64,000 bases of DNA from Cryptomeria japonica (GCF_030272615.1 NC_081409.1:473550573-473614572), one strand, 5' to 3'; numbered from the stretch's first letter, positions 10,726 to 22,590 are shown. Translations and numbers: made by a program. Notes: a model not told the origin generated them from the sequence alone.

Positions 10726-11835
10726 TTGGTCATGTATTATGGTGCTCTTAATGAAGTGGCATTTGCTGAGGTAAGCCCAGGGGTTTACAGAGTCAATGAG
10801 ATTCTTACTTTCTCTGCACCAACCCCGCTTCAACTATTTCAAACTGACAAGACCACATATAGAGGGTGGGTGAAAGAGTTTGTTATAGCAGTACAACAAG
10901 GAATGTGCTTATGAGTAAATGCTATGAAGATACAAGAGTTGCTGCTACCGAAGTGGTGTCAGATACACCATGAGGAACACTCAGAAGTTTCATGTATCCC
11001 ATGTCAAAATGAGATCACCAAGTTGATGAATCCAGTTCCATTCGAAGAAGATGATCATACCAACAATATGGGGGAAGTTCAAGGTGTCAAATTAGAGTCC
11101 CAGACAATCGAGCCCGTAGACAAGATTACCTTACCTAAAGAATACAACCACGAGGTTCTTGTGGTTAAGGTTGTTAAAAATGAAGAGGGAGATGTTCCTC
11201 TAGAGCCTAAGAAGGAAGAAACACAATCCAAATTTCAACCTCAATCTGAATAGGTTGTTTCGAATACAATTGAAGTGTTTATACGGCCAGGAATTGAACA
11301 AACTCAATTATCACAAAGTCTTGAGCTTGAGAAGCAACAATCCTCTCTGAGCACTAACCTCAACATTGACCCAAAGGTGAAAAATATGAAGAGACCAAAA
11401 GATGAAATATGGTTTTTAAAGTTTGATGGGTCAAGATCCAAACAAGGTAGCGGAGCAGGCGTAGAGTTAACCAACCCAAAAGGGAAAACCCTTTTAGCTT
11501 CTTACCGACTTCAATTCCCTTGTACTAATAATGTGACAGAGTACGAAGCTTTAATTAGAGAATTACTTTTCACTCATAAGAAATGAGCAAAGTGTTTAAA
11601 GGTGCAAGGAGATTCAGAGTTGGTGGTTAAACAAGTACAAAGCCAATACGCGTGCCATGACAAAAGGTTAGCGGCATATTGGAATAGAGTGTGGGATCTG
11701 ATTTAAGATTTTGAGGCTTTTGACATTGAACTGGTACCTAGGAAAGTAAACGGAATACCCGATGCGCTGGTTGTAGCTGCCAGTACATTAGAACCAGTAA
11801 GCCAATCCCTTTTAAAGAAGTTCTCAGTGGAATTA
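10726..11835 (+). pseudogene. pol: G1 linker, second CHHC motif and archaeal-type RNase H
   Basis: After the protease comes a conserved-looking linker (LVMYYGALNEVAFAEVSPGVY), then CQIHHEEHSEVSC (near 10960), another Cys-His motif. A type I RNase H follows at about 11401-11790. FDGSRSKQGSGAG carries the first Asp, TEYEAL the Glu, GDSELVV the next Asp, and NGIPDALVVAAS the last Asp. All four catalytic acids are visible. This is the additional RNase H of dual-RNase-H plant gypsy elements. Here it lies upstream of RT, an order I recall from other plant polyproteins of this group. Stops lie at 10912, 11251, 11584 and 11704. Confidence 0.83.
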
Positions 11836-11848
11836 ATCTCTACACCTG

Positions 11849-13687
11849 TTGTGCCTGATAATATCAAACAATTTTCAAGTCTTCCGGGATGATGCCCATA
11901 TCTTAGCCTTTCTCGCCAATTCAAGGGCTTTTGAAGATCAAATTATTGATGAGGAAGACAAATCGAATGATTTTAATAACGAAGGTAATGTGGATATTTT
12001 GGATTTACCAACCAATGTTATTCCTAAAGGGATGGTCACCTTGGAGAGACTTTTCAATTTGGACCCAAGAGTAAAAGAGAGATTAACAACTGATTCAAAT
12101 GCCAGAAAATACGAGCCTCATAGTATTGGTCAGGAAGGACAAGAGAGAATTGTTTATATTGGGAAGATTTGCACTCAAAGCAAAAGAGAAAAACTGATAT
12201 AGATCTTGAAAGAATTCATCGATGTAATAGCATGGGGGTATGAAGATTTAAAGACATTCGATACAACGATTATCACCCATGTGATTCCCCTAAAACCTAA
12301 CATAAAACCGTTCAGGCAAAAACAACGTCCGGTCAATGCACTAATAGAACCCTTGATCTTCAAGGAAGTGCAAAAGTTACTTTTCGCTAAGATAATTTTT
12401 CCAGTACAACATTCTACTTAGGTTGCTAATTTGGTACTAGTGTGGAAAAAGAATGGAGAAATACGGCTTTGCGTGGATTTTCGCAATCTTAACAAAGCCT
12501 CTGAGAAAGATAATTACCCACTCCCTTCTTTGGATGAAGTATTACAAATTGTGAATGGTTCACAAATGATGTCATTTTTAGATGGTTATTCAGGATATAA
12601 CCAAGTGTTGGTAAATTATGAAGATCATATGAAGATGACATTTACAACGAAGTGGGGAACATATGCGTATAAAAGAATGCCATTTGGATTGATTAATGCT
12701 GGGGCAACCTTCCAGCGAGCAATGGATACAGCATTCAAAGAACTAATTGGAAAATGCATTGTTATTTATATGGATGATTTGACGATATTTTCCAAGATCA
12801 GAGAAGACCACCCAGACCACCTCACAAAGGTATTAGAGAGGTGTAGGAGATATGGGATTTCCCTTAATCCCAAGAAATGTGTGTTTGCAGTGGCTGAAGG
12901 AAAGCTACTTGGCCACGTAATCTCTGAGAGGGGGATCTCTATAGACCCAAATCGGGTAGAAGCATTGTTAAAATTACAAATGCCAGGGAGTAAAAAAGAG
13001 ATGAGATCTTTCTTCAGAAAAATCAATTTTGTCAAAAAATTCATTACTGGGTTTGCAGAAATAGTTAAGCCCTTGAATGAAATTATGAAGAAGGATGCTA
13101 AGGTTGAGTGGACAACTGAAGCAAAAGAGGCTTTCGCCCAGATCAAGAAATCTATCACCGAAGCTCCCATACTAACTAGCCCTGATTATACATTGTCATT
13201 TTACATATATTCTTTTGCTTCGCTACACTCAAGAGCAGCTGTTTTGATGCAGAGGCAAGCAAGAGACAAGAAACCTATTGCATTTATGAGTTCTCCTTTC
13301 AAAAGCACTAGGGTTAGATATTCTGCTCTTGAAAATTAGGCCTTTTCATTAGTAAGAGCAATCAAGAAGTTTAGACATTACATCCTGAGGAGTAAAATCT
13401 ATGTGATCATTCCTGACCAAGCAGTAAAGTCACTACTCATGCAATCTGAACTGGGAGAACGACGAGGGAAATGGATGGCAATATTGCAAGAATTTGACTT
13501 AGAGATGCATCCAATGAAATTAGTCCAAGGCCAAGGATTGTCTCAGGCAATGCCGACCGACATCCCTCAAATCCAGTGCCAACAATATACATCGAAGTCA
13601 TTCACTCAAGACTCTTGGTACACAGATTTGGTATTTGTATTGTTGAATAATAGGTGTCCCGAGGGATTGACAACTACACAAAGATGA
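11849..13687 (+). pseudogene. pol: G1 reverse transcriptase with degenerate second RNase H
   Basis: A frameshift near 11830 moves the polyprotein to another frame. RT shows GEIRLCVDFRNLN, MMSFLDGYSGYNQV with a catalytic Asp, YKRMPFGLINAGATFQRAM, and the YMDD box (IVIYMDDLTIFS, near 12770), then GISLNPKKC and LLGHVIS. The connection and RNase H region follows from about 13190 (FYIYSFASLHSRAAVL, PIAFMS, RYSALEN, FRHYIL). The first catalytic Asp of a working gypsy RNase H is Phe here (SFAS). This fits known family members in which the upstream RNase H supplies the activity. Stops lie at 12200, 12419 and 13337. Confidence 0.9.
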
Positions 13688-13714
13688 GCGTTAAGGCTCA
13701 AGAGTACTAATTAT

Positions 13715-14859
13715 ATGATCAAGGATTTGGCACTCTACAGAAAAAATTATGAGGGTATCTACCTTTGGTGCCTTGATCATCAAGAAGCTCATAATATGAT
13801 TGAGGAATTTCACAGGAAATATGTTACTGGTCATGGGTTAGTAGATGCCATTGTACATCAAATTTTGAAGGCTGGATATTATTGGCCTAGTATATTTAAG
13901 GATACTCATGACCATGTCCGGCATTGCCATATGTGCCAAACTACAGCCTCCAGAGAAGGAAATCCTGCTATGCCTCTCCAACCAGTGTTTGAGGTAAAAC
14001 CTTTTGCTCAATGGGCCCTAGATTTTGTAGGAGTTATTAGCCCTGATTCATCTGTAGGGCATAAGTTTATTCGTACAGCAATAGATTATTGTACCTGATG
14101 GACAAAAGCCATTCCCTACTGCAATGCTATTGCTGAGGTAGTCCTAAAATTTATTGAAGAGCATATCGTCACTAGGTTTGGTATGCCATTTGCTCTAATA
14201 TGTGATAATGGTCCTTCTTTTAATTCTGTACAGTTGATACAATGGTCATACCAATATAAAGTGATATTGAAATTTTCATCCAACTACTACCCGTAAGGTA
14301 GGTAGTTGAATCCACAAACAAGAACATCCTAGATGTCATCAAGAAGCTACTCAAGAAAAACCCCAAGGATTGGCATAATCAATTGAGATATGCCCTATCG
14401 GCTGATCGAACCAGAATAAAAGCTGCCCTGGGAACTTCTCCATACTACCTTGTCTATGGCCAGACCCTTGTTTTCCCAATTAACTTACAAATATCGGTCC
14501 TCCAATTAATGAAAGAACTTGACATTGAGGATCAGGTAGAGGTTAACCTCTTAAACTTATTAAGACTTGATGAAAAAGGAATTAATATGCTACAACACTT
14601 TGCCAAGCATCAAGTCATTGTTAAGTGATGGTTTGATAAAAGAGCCAAGGTGAAAGCTTTTCAGATCTCTAACCTAGTCCTGTTATGGGACAAGGCCAAG
14701 GAAAAGAAAGGTGATCATCACAAGTTTGAAAGGTTGTGGCTAGGTCCTTACCAAATAGCTGAAATTCTAGGCAAGAACACTTTTAGGTTGAGCTCATTGA
14801 CTGGAGAACTAGTACCATTGCCCGTCAATGGTCAGTTCCTCAAGCACTACTTTGATTAA
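13715..14859 (+). pseudogene. pol: G1 integrase
   Basis: The zinc-binding HHCC domain is at about 13790-13945: H in EFHRKY, GH, then CHMC. The core shows WALDFVGVISPD with the first Asp (near 14025) and ICDNGPSF with the second (near 14200). The region that should hold the Glu (near 14290-14310) is damaged, with stops and a frame change. The last part returns in another frame: DRTRIKAALGTSPYYLVYG, then the C-terminal domain FQISNLVLLWDKAKEKKGDHHKFERLWLGPYQI, ending LKHYFD at 14859. The copy is inactive. Confidence 0.88.
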
Positions 14860-15878
14860 ATTCTCAATAAAGATTGACCTATTGTATATAGTAGTTAGTT
14901 GTTTTTCTTTTTGGTTGTGCTTTGTTGGGCCTTGCTGTGTGGTTTTCCTTTTGTTTTTGTTTTCTTTGCTTGTTTGTTCTTTTGTTTGTTGAGTCGGGGT
15001 ATATGTTTTGTTCTTGAAGATTCTAAAAGGAAGTAGGTATCCTTTGTATAACATCTTGCTAAATTCTAAGAGACTTCGACTCTCTGCTATTTATGATTTC
15101 ATTGTCATTTGGTTGAGTTCGAAACCTTTGTCTATACTCGTTCAAAGTGGTATATAATCGTTTAAATATGATATGAGTTTTTGACTTTCAATTTAGAAAA
15201 GGCTAGCTTGATAAACTTAGCACTAACGTCACATTAAGATACATCAGAAAGGTTTTGTGAGATAGCAGATAAACTAGGTATCAAGTGAAAAATCCGAAGT
15301 CAAGGTGTTTCATGTTATCCATCGTGGCTCCCAACCCAGTTATCAAACTTCAATGTTTGGAAGTTGCTTGAGAGATTATTGAAGAAAGAAGTCATTCTCT
15401 ATATCCAATAATATTCTATCAAAAAAAGAGAAAAAAAAAAGAGAGAGAAATGATCCTCTTAAGAAACTCAAATGTGTCTTTCAAGTAACCTCCACCAGGG
15501 CTATGGACACCTAGCTGGCAGTGGAGCACTGTTTGATGGAGGCCAGAGGTATCTCTGTCGGGGCTATAGATGCCTGACTGGTAGCAGAGCTATGCCTAGG
15601 ATAACCTTGCACAAAACACAATTAATGACGTCACCTATGTAACTTGCGCCTAGTTTCCTCTGACTATCTACATTATTGAAATGATGGAGTAATAAATCAT
15701 ATGCACACACTTAAGAGTTGATCATGTCTATTTCTCATCTTGGTTGTTTGTTCAAATCACTTATTCATCTTAGATTCTTAGACATCCTTTTGAATGATAA
15801 TAGCCTTACGTGTCGGGTTAACCAGAGATTCTGAAATTCTAAATTGCCTATAGTCATTTTTCCCAGATAGTCGCCATT
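14860..15878 (+). other. G1 3' UTR
   Basis: About 1 kb without a supported gene. It starts with a T/G-rich tract (14880-15000). Near 15490-15600 it has two copies of a unit of about 60 bases (GGGCTATGGACACCTAGCTG and GGGCTATAGATGCCTGACTG). No clear polypurine tract precedes the LTR; the last bases read CAGATAGTCGCCATT. Confidence 0.65.
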
Positions 15879-15954
15879 TGTTATGCCTAGCATATCTATT
15901 TCCCCATTTGGTCTCCTTGAGTCAAAATATGGACCCCCTTTTTTTCTTGTTTTT

Positions 15955-16210
15955 GGTTTTACCTTGGAACTCCGCAGTCCTAGAGTCCCGAGGTCCCTTT
16001 TTGGTTCCGACTTCGGAATTTCGGAGTCCCGATGTCCCTTTTTGGTTCTGGCCTCGGAACTTTGGAGTCCCAAGGTCCTTGTTGTTTCGACCTCGAAACT
16101 CCAGAGTCTCAGAGTCCCGAGGTCTTGGGTCTTTTGGCCTCGGAACTCCGGAGTCCTGGAGTCTCGAGGTGGTTTTGTTTTCCTTTCTGTCGACCTCGGA
16201 GTCCTAGGGT
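15955..16210 (+). repeat. GC-rich minisatellite A in G1 3' LTR
   Basis: Counterpart of the 5190-5450 array, with CGGAACTCCGGAGTCCCGAG-type units. Unit order and sequence differ slightly between the two LTRs. Confidence 0.8.
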
Positions 16211-16247
16211 CATGTTTATGGTTTTCATACGAAAGGATTCGGGAGGC

Positions 16248-16257
16248 TATATATAAG
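16248..16257 (+). promoter_or_regulatory. G1 3' LTR TATA box
   Basis: TATATATAAG in the same context as 5488. It is positioned to drive a transcript into the LTR ORF about 890 bases downstream. Confidence 0.65.
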
Positions 16258-16380
16258 AGATGATGAAATTTTTGAGTTCATTTGTACATTCAGAACTTCT
16301 CCTCCCTAGCCCCAGGTCATGAACCTTTGGACTCCCGAGCTCTCTTTTGGTGTTTGTTGGGTTTTCGATTCACCAGGTTG

Positions 16381-17121
16381 GTGAGTTTTTGTGGTTTTTT
16401 TTCTAGATTAGATGTCTTTCTTGTAGTTTTTTTTTTTTGTGTTTTGGTTTTTGGGCGTGCCCTAGTTTTCTTGCTCGGAACCCCAAATCCCCGGAGTTCT
16501 GGGTGTCAACCTCCATTCCACCCTAGATCCCTGGAGTTCTGGGTTTCGACCTCCATTCCACCCCAGATCCCTGGAGTTCTGGGTGTTGACCTCCATTCCA
16601 CCCCGGATCCCCAAAGTTCTGGGTTTTGACCTCCATTCCACCCCGGATCCCTGGAGTTCCTGGTGTCAACATCCATTCCACCCTAGATCCCCAGAGTTTT
16701 GGGTTTCGACCTCCATTCCACCCCAGATCCCCAGAGTTGTGGGTTTCGACCTCCATTCCACTCTGGAACCCCGGATCCCCGAAGTTCTAGGTTTCGACCT
16801 CCATTCCACCCCGGATCCCCGGAGTTCCAGGTTTCAACCTCCATTCCACCCCAGAACCCCAAATCCCCAGAATTCTGGGTTTTGACCTCCATTCCACCCT
16901 GGAACCCCGGATCCCCGGAGTTCCGAGTGTCAAACTCCATCTTCACCCTAGATCCTCGGAGTTCTAGATCGCCCCAAATCAGGAGCCCGAAACCCTGGAT
17001 CCCTGGAGTTCTGAGCCTTCTTCCTTTGTGCTTACCCCGGGACCCCAGAACTCCAAAGTCCCAAAGTGAATCAAAATTTATGTTTAGTATTAAGGACTAA
17101 AAATTTGTGTTTTTCCTACAG
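16381..17121 (+). other. Candidate intron in G1 3' LTR spanning minisatellite B
   Basis: A donor-like GTGAGTTTTT at 16381 (also at 5621 in the 5' LTR) and an acceptor-like TTTTTCCTACAG ending at 17121 bracket the minisatellite. The ORF ATG is 15 bases after the acceptor. Removing this segment would give a short leader in front of the ORF. This is inference from splice-site consensus only. Confidence 0.35.
16475..17010 (+). repeat. GC-rich minisatellite B in G1 3' LTR
   Basis: About twelve imperfect units with the GACCTCCATTCCACCCC core and a GGATCCCCGGAGTTC block. More units are present than in the 5' LTR array. Confidence 0.88.
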
Positions 17122-17135
17122 GTTCCAGTGGTTAG

Positions 17136-20100
17136 ATGGACTCATCGGCCAACAAGAGAGGCAAAGAAATTGACAAACTTCCAGCAACCATGAAATACCA
17201 ATATTAGGGACAGGTCCATGTTTCAAAGCTGGATGATCAAATCAAATGGGTCACAAACACCGAAGTAGGTCACATATAAATTGGGGATATTGGAGCCCAA
17301 TTGGATAAACCCAACCTAGATGCTCTCCACCAAAAAATCAAGAGGTCTGGTCTAGTGGAAGCTATTGTATTCCCACAGTCGCTACAAGCACCAGAATTTA
17401 TAATGACCATCACTCCATTCTACAATCCAGAGACTAGAAAGTGCACTGATGCGCAGGGAAAAACTGTTATCGACATGTCTCCGAATATGTTGGCGTTCAT
17501 CTTTGGAATCCCAACTAGGGAAGAGGCATTCTTACTAATTGAAGAAGAGGCCTCGAAGGCATGGAACAACAAGGTATCAACCAGCAAAAGACACATGAAT
17601 ACCAACTGGCTAGAAGAAGAGAGAAAAATAGGGCTCAAAGCTACAGAGGTCCTGAGGGTGGACTTCAAAGAGCCTCAAAGGGACTTGATTATTATGCTCA
17701 ACAGGGCCTTTGGCAAGCCTGACTGCAAGCATTTCCACCCCTAGATGTTCTAGTTTATGAGTACCATATTGGTAGGGAAGTAATATTTTGATTAGCAATA
17801 AATCCTTTCTGACAATATTTGTAAGCAGATGAAGGAGGTGCAGCATACCCAAAAGTTCTTTTTCACATCCTATGTCATTTGGGTAGTTCCCAAAGCCGAA
17901 AAATTTCCAGGCCTACAGGTAGAAGGACAATTAGGAGAGGAGGGATAGAAGAAGATATGGGAGTATTATTCCCAACTTACTCTAGCCAATTCTAAGGTAC
18001 ATTTCAAAAGGGTTAATGATGGCTTTATTTTCCCAATAAATCATCAAATTAATAGGGGATACAGGATACCGGATTAGCCCTGAGGCTATGGCTATCATTC
18101 GAGAGTGGGCATCTTGGTTTATCCAAAACCAATGATCCACTTATATTAGGGTTAGTGAATTCATAGGGAACCCAATGTTGTTGCCTCATTATTGCAATGA
18201 TAGGGTGATCCTATTAGAATATGTAAGGTAGCTTGTAGGCCTCCAATCATTGTTGTCATCAAAGCATAAGGCAGGAATTGATTTCTCGGTGTCCATTGGG
18301 TATTTTTCCTATTCCAAGATACAGGTGGCAAAGTTGGCAGAACAAGAACTTCAAGATCTAAACTTGAAGGAATACGAGCATGCTAGGGAATTTTATGATT
18401 CCTATGGGAAGCTTAAGCAAGCTATGCCTAAGGCATATGAGGGGTATAAGCCTAGCTTGGAAGACTTTTGGGCCAACTTGCAGGACAGTTTTGAGGTCAG
18501 GGAGAAGAACTATAACAGGTTGTTCGTTCTGTAGGTGAGAGATTTTGGTATTGAGAATAACCTCCCTAAAGACCTGAGGGATGATGGAGAGTTACTTGAT
18601 CTAATTTATAGAGAATCAGGGATAGACAAGAGGCCCCTCTCCCTAGTAAAATGGTTTGCAAGCAAGGATACAGATATGGAGAAGGTCTCATAGGTAGTCA
18701 TAAATAGAAATAAACAATGGTTAAGCTAGAGGGTAAGGCTGAGCATGTCAAAGACAAAACAGAAGGAGTCCACCTCAAGGGTACCTCAGTCAAGAGGCCA
18801 TAAGGAGTATGCCCAAAAGACAAGGTTAGCCTCAAGGAAAAATACCTCCACCGACCCATGTGAGGAAGATAGGCCACAAAAGAGTACTGAGGACATATTA
18901 AAGAAACTTCAAGAGAAGATGAGGGAGTCCGAACTACTAAAAAAGGCTGCAGACCTAGGGGTGACCGATGGGCTAGGCGCGGTTTCACTTGCCAAAGTTC
19001 TCCCACCAAGGACCGCTATAGGCCACATTGAATAAGAGGGTACCCAGGGACAAGAAGAGAGAGTAGAAGCCACTAAGAGGTACCCGCTCAACCACCTTCC
19101 ACAAGTACAACAAGTGCTTCAAGCACCACTGCTCCCACACCACCATTAGTTAATGTATCCACAAGGAAACCTGGAATGCAAGGTTTCACATCCACTACTG
19201 AGGAAGTAAAAATTAGAAACGTCGAGTCTGACTCTGACTAGGAGGAAGAGGATCTCGAGCAACAATAGCCTCTAGGGAGTGAACAAGAAGGGGGTGAGGC
19301 AGAAGACATCTTGAGTGAAAGGTTGATTCTAACTCCTCAAGACCAAGAAGACCTACTTAAGAATATAGAAGTCAGGCAAGCAGAGATGGAGCCAGGTGAT
19401 GAAGAAATGTTGTTCAATGAGGAGGTCAATGGTAAGCTAGGAGAATAACACAAACAATAATCTCTCCAAGCTAACCTAGCCTGGCAGATTTCATCATTTC
19501 AAGATCCTGGGCAAATGGGAGTCAAAGCAAGAGATGAAGCGAAAGAGCAGGTAGAGGTTCATGTCATAACTGTAGATATTGTATCACATCAAGGTGATAA
19601 AGCCAAAGATATACCACAATGGCTGGAGTTCACCTTTGGGAAGAAAAAGGGAAAAGCAAAGCTCCCCAAGGTTACTCTACAACAAGCAATCACCGAGGAA
19701 CCACCAAAGGTTAAGAAGTTGAAGACGGTTCATCACCTATCAAAAACTAGTTCTGGTGAAGTGATTGCAGAGGTGGTGGTTCCATCGCAGGTCGAGGGAC
19801 AAGCTTCTCCCAAATACCAAGTATCACAGATAAACCTAGGTAAGAAAACCAAGTGCGAAGAACTAAATACCTTGGAGCTAGCCATAAGCATTGTTAGAGG
19901 GCACATGGAAAAGGAGCACAGTCCAAATATGGAGCTTAAGGCACAACTTGGGCAGTATAAACAGCTCTTGATAGAAATGTGTAAACCTTTGGACTCTTGT
20001 AGAACGGATGACCTACCTTCAACCTCATCACTGCTAGAGGGAGAGGTAAAGGCACTACTCAAGGTAAGATGAGTAGCTGCAACCACCAAATATTGGACTC

Positions 20101-20762
20101 AAGTGAATGTAGCTAAGACTAGATTGTTTCTAAAGAATACAATGGAAAAATATCGTAAGGCAGTACAGACAGGTGGAGCTTTGGCAACCTGTTCCACACA
20201 ATGGGAGCAGAAGGAGGACACCTTTAATAAATAGCTTCAAAGTTTGAAAAGGATACTACGGTTAGGAGAAGAGCTGATAATAAAAGAAGACCTCTTAGGA
20301 GGGGATAGTTGTGAGAATTTACAGTCCTACATATACATTTTGGAGCTGAAAATAGAGATGTATCAGCAGTATATCAAGGAGATGACTAGTATTCGGGACC
20401 CTCTCCTCAGAGAGATTTTGTCATATGAGAATTTTGTGATGAATATACTAGGGCCTTTTGGCCTCAGAATAGTTGATACAGGAATAATGGACCAGCAACA
20501 AGTTTTGAATCAATGGGATGCATATGAGGCACAAAATCTAGGACCTGTCGCCTAGTTCGATGCCGCCCTTATGGATAGGTACACACAGTTGATTACTCAG
20601 TGTCAAGAGGTGGAAGATACAGTAAAGGAGTTAGAGGAACAAGGAGCACATGTAGATGAGGCTTTGAAGAAATATAAATATAGAATTAAGCATGTAGCCA
20701 ATCCGCCAATCCAAGCAGTTGCATGCATAATTGAAAATTATAAGGCTTTTACCAAGAAATAA
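17136..20762 (+). pseudogene. Long accessory ORF inside the G1 LTR (function unknown)
   Basis: Starts at ATG 17136 (MDSSANKRGKEID) and reads to TAA 20760, about 1,200 codons, in two frames with several stops. The N-terminal part (to about 18530) looks globular: IDMSPNMLAFIFGIPTREEA, NTNWLEEERKIG, DFKEPQRDLIIMLNRAFG, KFFFTSYVIWVVP, STYIRVSEFIGNP, VILLEYVR, SVSIGYFSYS. The middle (18700-19800) is Lys/Glu/Gln-rich and probably disordered. The C-terminal part (19850-20760) is helical with coiled-coil character. No RT, protease or zinc knuckle is present. The N-terminal half is homologous to pseudogene K. It lies downstream of the LTR TATA box. I do not recognise a named family. Confidence 0.75.
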
Positions 20763-21788
20763 AGGATAGGCATAGAATTGCTAAAGATAGCAAAGCTTTT
20801 TCTTGATTTTAAAACTGCTCCTCCTACTCAGGTCCCAATTTTGAAAGAAATCCTGCATGATTATGAAAATGTGGCTCACCTAGCATGGTCTTCGTAATGC
20901 TCATGTAGTGTCTATTTTGTAGTTGTTAAGTGGAGTGTCCAGGTAGAAACTTGCAAGTTAACTGTGACTCCTAATTTTAGTTCTTAATTTAGGGTAGAGT
21001 TATTTCCTAAATAATAGGGTGAAGAACTTCTATAAATTGAGAAGTTGGATTCATTTGTAAGGGTCCCAAATTGATGATTTGTGGCCTACTTAGATATTAG
21101 AGTATTTTGTAGATTGTTAAGAGGTTTGAGTTATCTTTGTCATACATTCATGAAGATTAATATGAAAAGTAGCTTGTAGATTGTCTAATCTACATCTATA
21201 TTCTACCAAATTGTTCTATGTAATCGGTAACGTCTATTATTTTGAGTTAGCAACATGGTAATCTTTTTGTCTATCATGTTATGAACCATATTGCGCATGT
21301 CAGTGGTGTATGAATATTACTGTGATAGGCCATATTATTGATGATTCTATGTCCACAGATTTGTGAAATTGATGATTTTGCAGGTTTTATGGAAGTTCGT
21401 TGTTGAATGCTAACTTGGATAATATCTGATAATTGCTCGAATTGCAGGGAACTAATTGAATAGTTTATTAAGTTGTCATTGTATTGATCTTCATTGTTAT
21501 TTTCTTGTTTCCCTTACACTTCGCATTTTATTTCCCCAGAGAGTCTTAAATCATAAAATAAAATAAAGAGGAAGTGCAATTGTTTGTAAACCAACGAGAT
21601 TTAGCTCTAACTAGCAGGCCGTTTTATAGGTATAACCACATCAACCATTGAACTATCCATCACCATCGAGACCCGACTATAGAGACCTTGGGGTAGTGAG
21701 TTCTTCTAAACTTGTTACTTTTCAGGAGAGGTGGTGAGTGTTTGCGTAAACTACCTAACTGTTGGTGGGTGTGTCAAAACACTCGTCA

Positions 21789-21950
21789 ATAGTAGCAGCA
21801 TAGTGGAACATAGTTGTTTGTGCCTCCACTTTGGCATTGTTGTCAAAGGGGGAGAAGATGTGAAGCGGAGAAGATATCTGCAGTATTGGGGAGAAGATGT
21901 GAAGGAGAGAGATATCTTTGTATATTGCCATCAATGCCAAAGGGGAAGAT
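21789..21950 (+). promoter_or_regulatory. C1 3' UTR after G1, with polypurine tracts
   Basis: Resumes C1. It has an upstream TTGGCATTGTTGTCAAAGGG block (21831-21850), a GGGGAGAAGATG repeat near 21890, and the LTR-proximal tract CCATCAATGCCAAAGGGGAA directly before TGTTGG at 21951. The proximal block is nearly identical in C2, NA1 and NA2. It should prime plus-strand DNA synthesis. Confidence 0.8.
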
Positions 21951-22064
21951 TGTTGGCATATGTGCAGAGCTTGATGACATGATGATATTGTATGTTGTCA
22001 TTGATGTCAATATGTTGAAGTGTGAACCGGTATATTGAAGTAAGAAAACTGGGAAGAGAACCGG

Positions 22065-22166
22065 TATGATATTGTGAACCGGTATATGTGAGAATAGGTA
22101 TGATATTGTGAACCGGTATATGTGATAATTGGTATGATATTGTGAATCGGTATATGTGAAAAAGTG
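22065..22166 (+). repeat. 34-base tandem repeat in C1 U3
   Basis: Three imperfect units beginning GTATGATATTGTGAACCGGT and continuing ATATGTGA plus a short variable tail. Each has one ACCGGT-type palindrome; the third has ATCGGT. Confidence 0.85.
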
Positions 22167-22590
22167 AAGCAGTATGTTGGAATGAGAACCGGTATATGGG
22201 AAGTTTTGTATCGGGGTTTCACTTGGCATGACTATCGGTTGGTAGTCTCAACTTCAGGGTTTCTAGTTGTTGCATTCCAAGCCTATGTGACTCAATGGAT
22301 GACATCTTGTGATGAGTTAGCATTATAATGAAGATCAGATAGTGTTGCCACATCAGCCTTGTACGCGTGAAGGATTTCCTTGAGGATCTTGCATGGAGAT
22401 TGATCCTATCTACCTCAGGAATGTGTGAAGTCTCTGTAAATGATGGAGAGCGTGTGATGGGTTATCAACTTCCTAAAGTGGAAAAGAATGAATGTTGGAG
22501 AACGTCTTGAGATCTGTTCAAGACTGTTGTATTCAATACAGTATGATTAACGGTCAGGATTGAACCAATTGAATTGTTAAACCTAAATGT

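Larger units (their letters stand above)
5110..21788 (+). mobile_element. G1: Ty3/gypsy retrotransposon with dual RNase H and giant ORF-bearing LTRs
   Basis: Order: 5' LTR 5110-8001, PBS-like site, gag, CHHC motif, protease, second CHHC motif, RNase H, RT, degenerate RNase H, integrase, 3' UTR, 3' LTR 15879-21788. The LTRs differ in length (2.9 against 5.9 kb) because the 5' copy lacks about 3.0 kb present in the 3' copy. A hand comparison of 6967-7330 with 20762-21120 showed about ten differences, nearly all transitions. The 3' LTR begins TG and the 5' copy TA. I could not find a convincing target-site duplication. The element sits in the 3' UTR of C1 and is therefore younger than C1. Confidence 0.88.
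15879..21788 (+). repeat. G1 3' LTR, full length (5.9 kb), with internal ORF
   Basis: Begins TGTTATGCC and ends CTCGTCA. It contains minisatellite A, a TATA box, a candidate splice donor, minisatellite B, a candidate acceptor, the LTR ORF (17136-20762) and a 1-kb non-coding end matching 7000-8001. Because the 5' LTR contains both flanks of the 3-kb difference and the ORF C-terminus, the longer form is most simply the ancestral one. Confidence 0.87.

Noticed and set aside
10726-11835. RNase H upstream of RT as a novel domain order
   Set aside because: I recall the same order in related plant gypsy polyproteins, so it is not claimed as new.
21843-22229. Antisense ORFs in the C1 3' LTR (His/Ile/Tyr-rich)
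   Set aside because: Produced by the 34-base tandem repeat; no family resemblance and absent from other LTRs.
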